DNA from: Pleurocapsa sp. MO_226.B13
GTDB taxonomy: Bacteria > Cyanobacteriota > Cyanobacteriia > Cyanobacteriales > Xenococcaceae
NCBI GenBank assembly: GCA_030064795.1
Contig: JASJEI010000568.1
Span: 1-5,882 of the forward strand
DNA: 5,882 nt
Reading direction: 5' to 3'
Shown: piece after piece, positions 5,846 to 5,882 of the stretch
Position numbering within the stretch: the first letter of the stretch is position 1
How the letters are laid out: each line of letters opens with the position of its first letter
Translations under genes and position numbers: made by a program
Notes under the pieces: generated by a model
What the model was told of the DNA's origin: nothing
The model's input: the letters and a program-made list of their open reading frames with translations, nothing else
Databases searched by the model: none

Positions 5846-5882
5846 AAATCCCCAAGGAAGGAGCGACAGATAATGAGAAGAT

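Overview
The window looks like cyanobacterial chromosome from a species rich in insertion sequences. It is AT-rich and carries three copies of the cyanobacterial HIP1 octamer GCGATCGC (3-10, 1524-1531, 4991-4998), where chance predicts about 0.1 in this length. The transposase remnants and the main gene also read like unicellular or diazotrophic cyanobacteria. A Crocosphaera/Cyanothece-type genome is my guess, not shown by the sequence.

There is one intact gene, at 1927-4983 (+). It encodes a 1018-residue glycoside hydrolase family 31 protein that I identify as an alpha-1,4-glucan lyase. This enzyme cleaves glycogen or starch by elimination and releases 1,5-anhydro-D-fructose rather than glucose. 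Long blocks match, from memory, the red-algal (Gracilariopsis) lyases, including the WQDMTTPA nucleophile motif in place of the hydrolase-type W-x-DMNE.

Everything around it is genetic debris. From left to right: a short flank with a HIP1 site and a perfect AT-rich hairpin (1-118); the C-terminal two thirds of an IS1634-type (IS4-like DDE) transposase broken by at least three frame changes (about 119-1317); inside that, a roughly 108-bp MITE-like element with 18-bp perfect inverted repeats (about 882-989); an unassigned stretch (1318-1656); domains V and VI of a group II intron (1660-1734), with the catalytic triad, GAAA tetraloop, two-base bulge and bulged branch-point A all visible; a 15-codon exon-like tail (1735-1783); and a leader with a 13-bp tandem duplication and an inverted repeat just before the lyase start.

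Immediately after the lyase stop lies the C-terminal part of an alpha/beta-hydrolase-like protein without its N-terminus (4991-5374), ending in a GC-rich palindrome. The right edge holds a 5'-truncated IS630-type transposase on the minus strand (5440-5835), with another palindrome where homology stops.

No partner gene for 1,5-anhydrofructose metabolism is present here. An intact 3-kb gene among IS, MITE and intron remnants suggests acquisition or relocation through mobile DNA with retained function, but that is inference.
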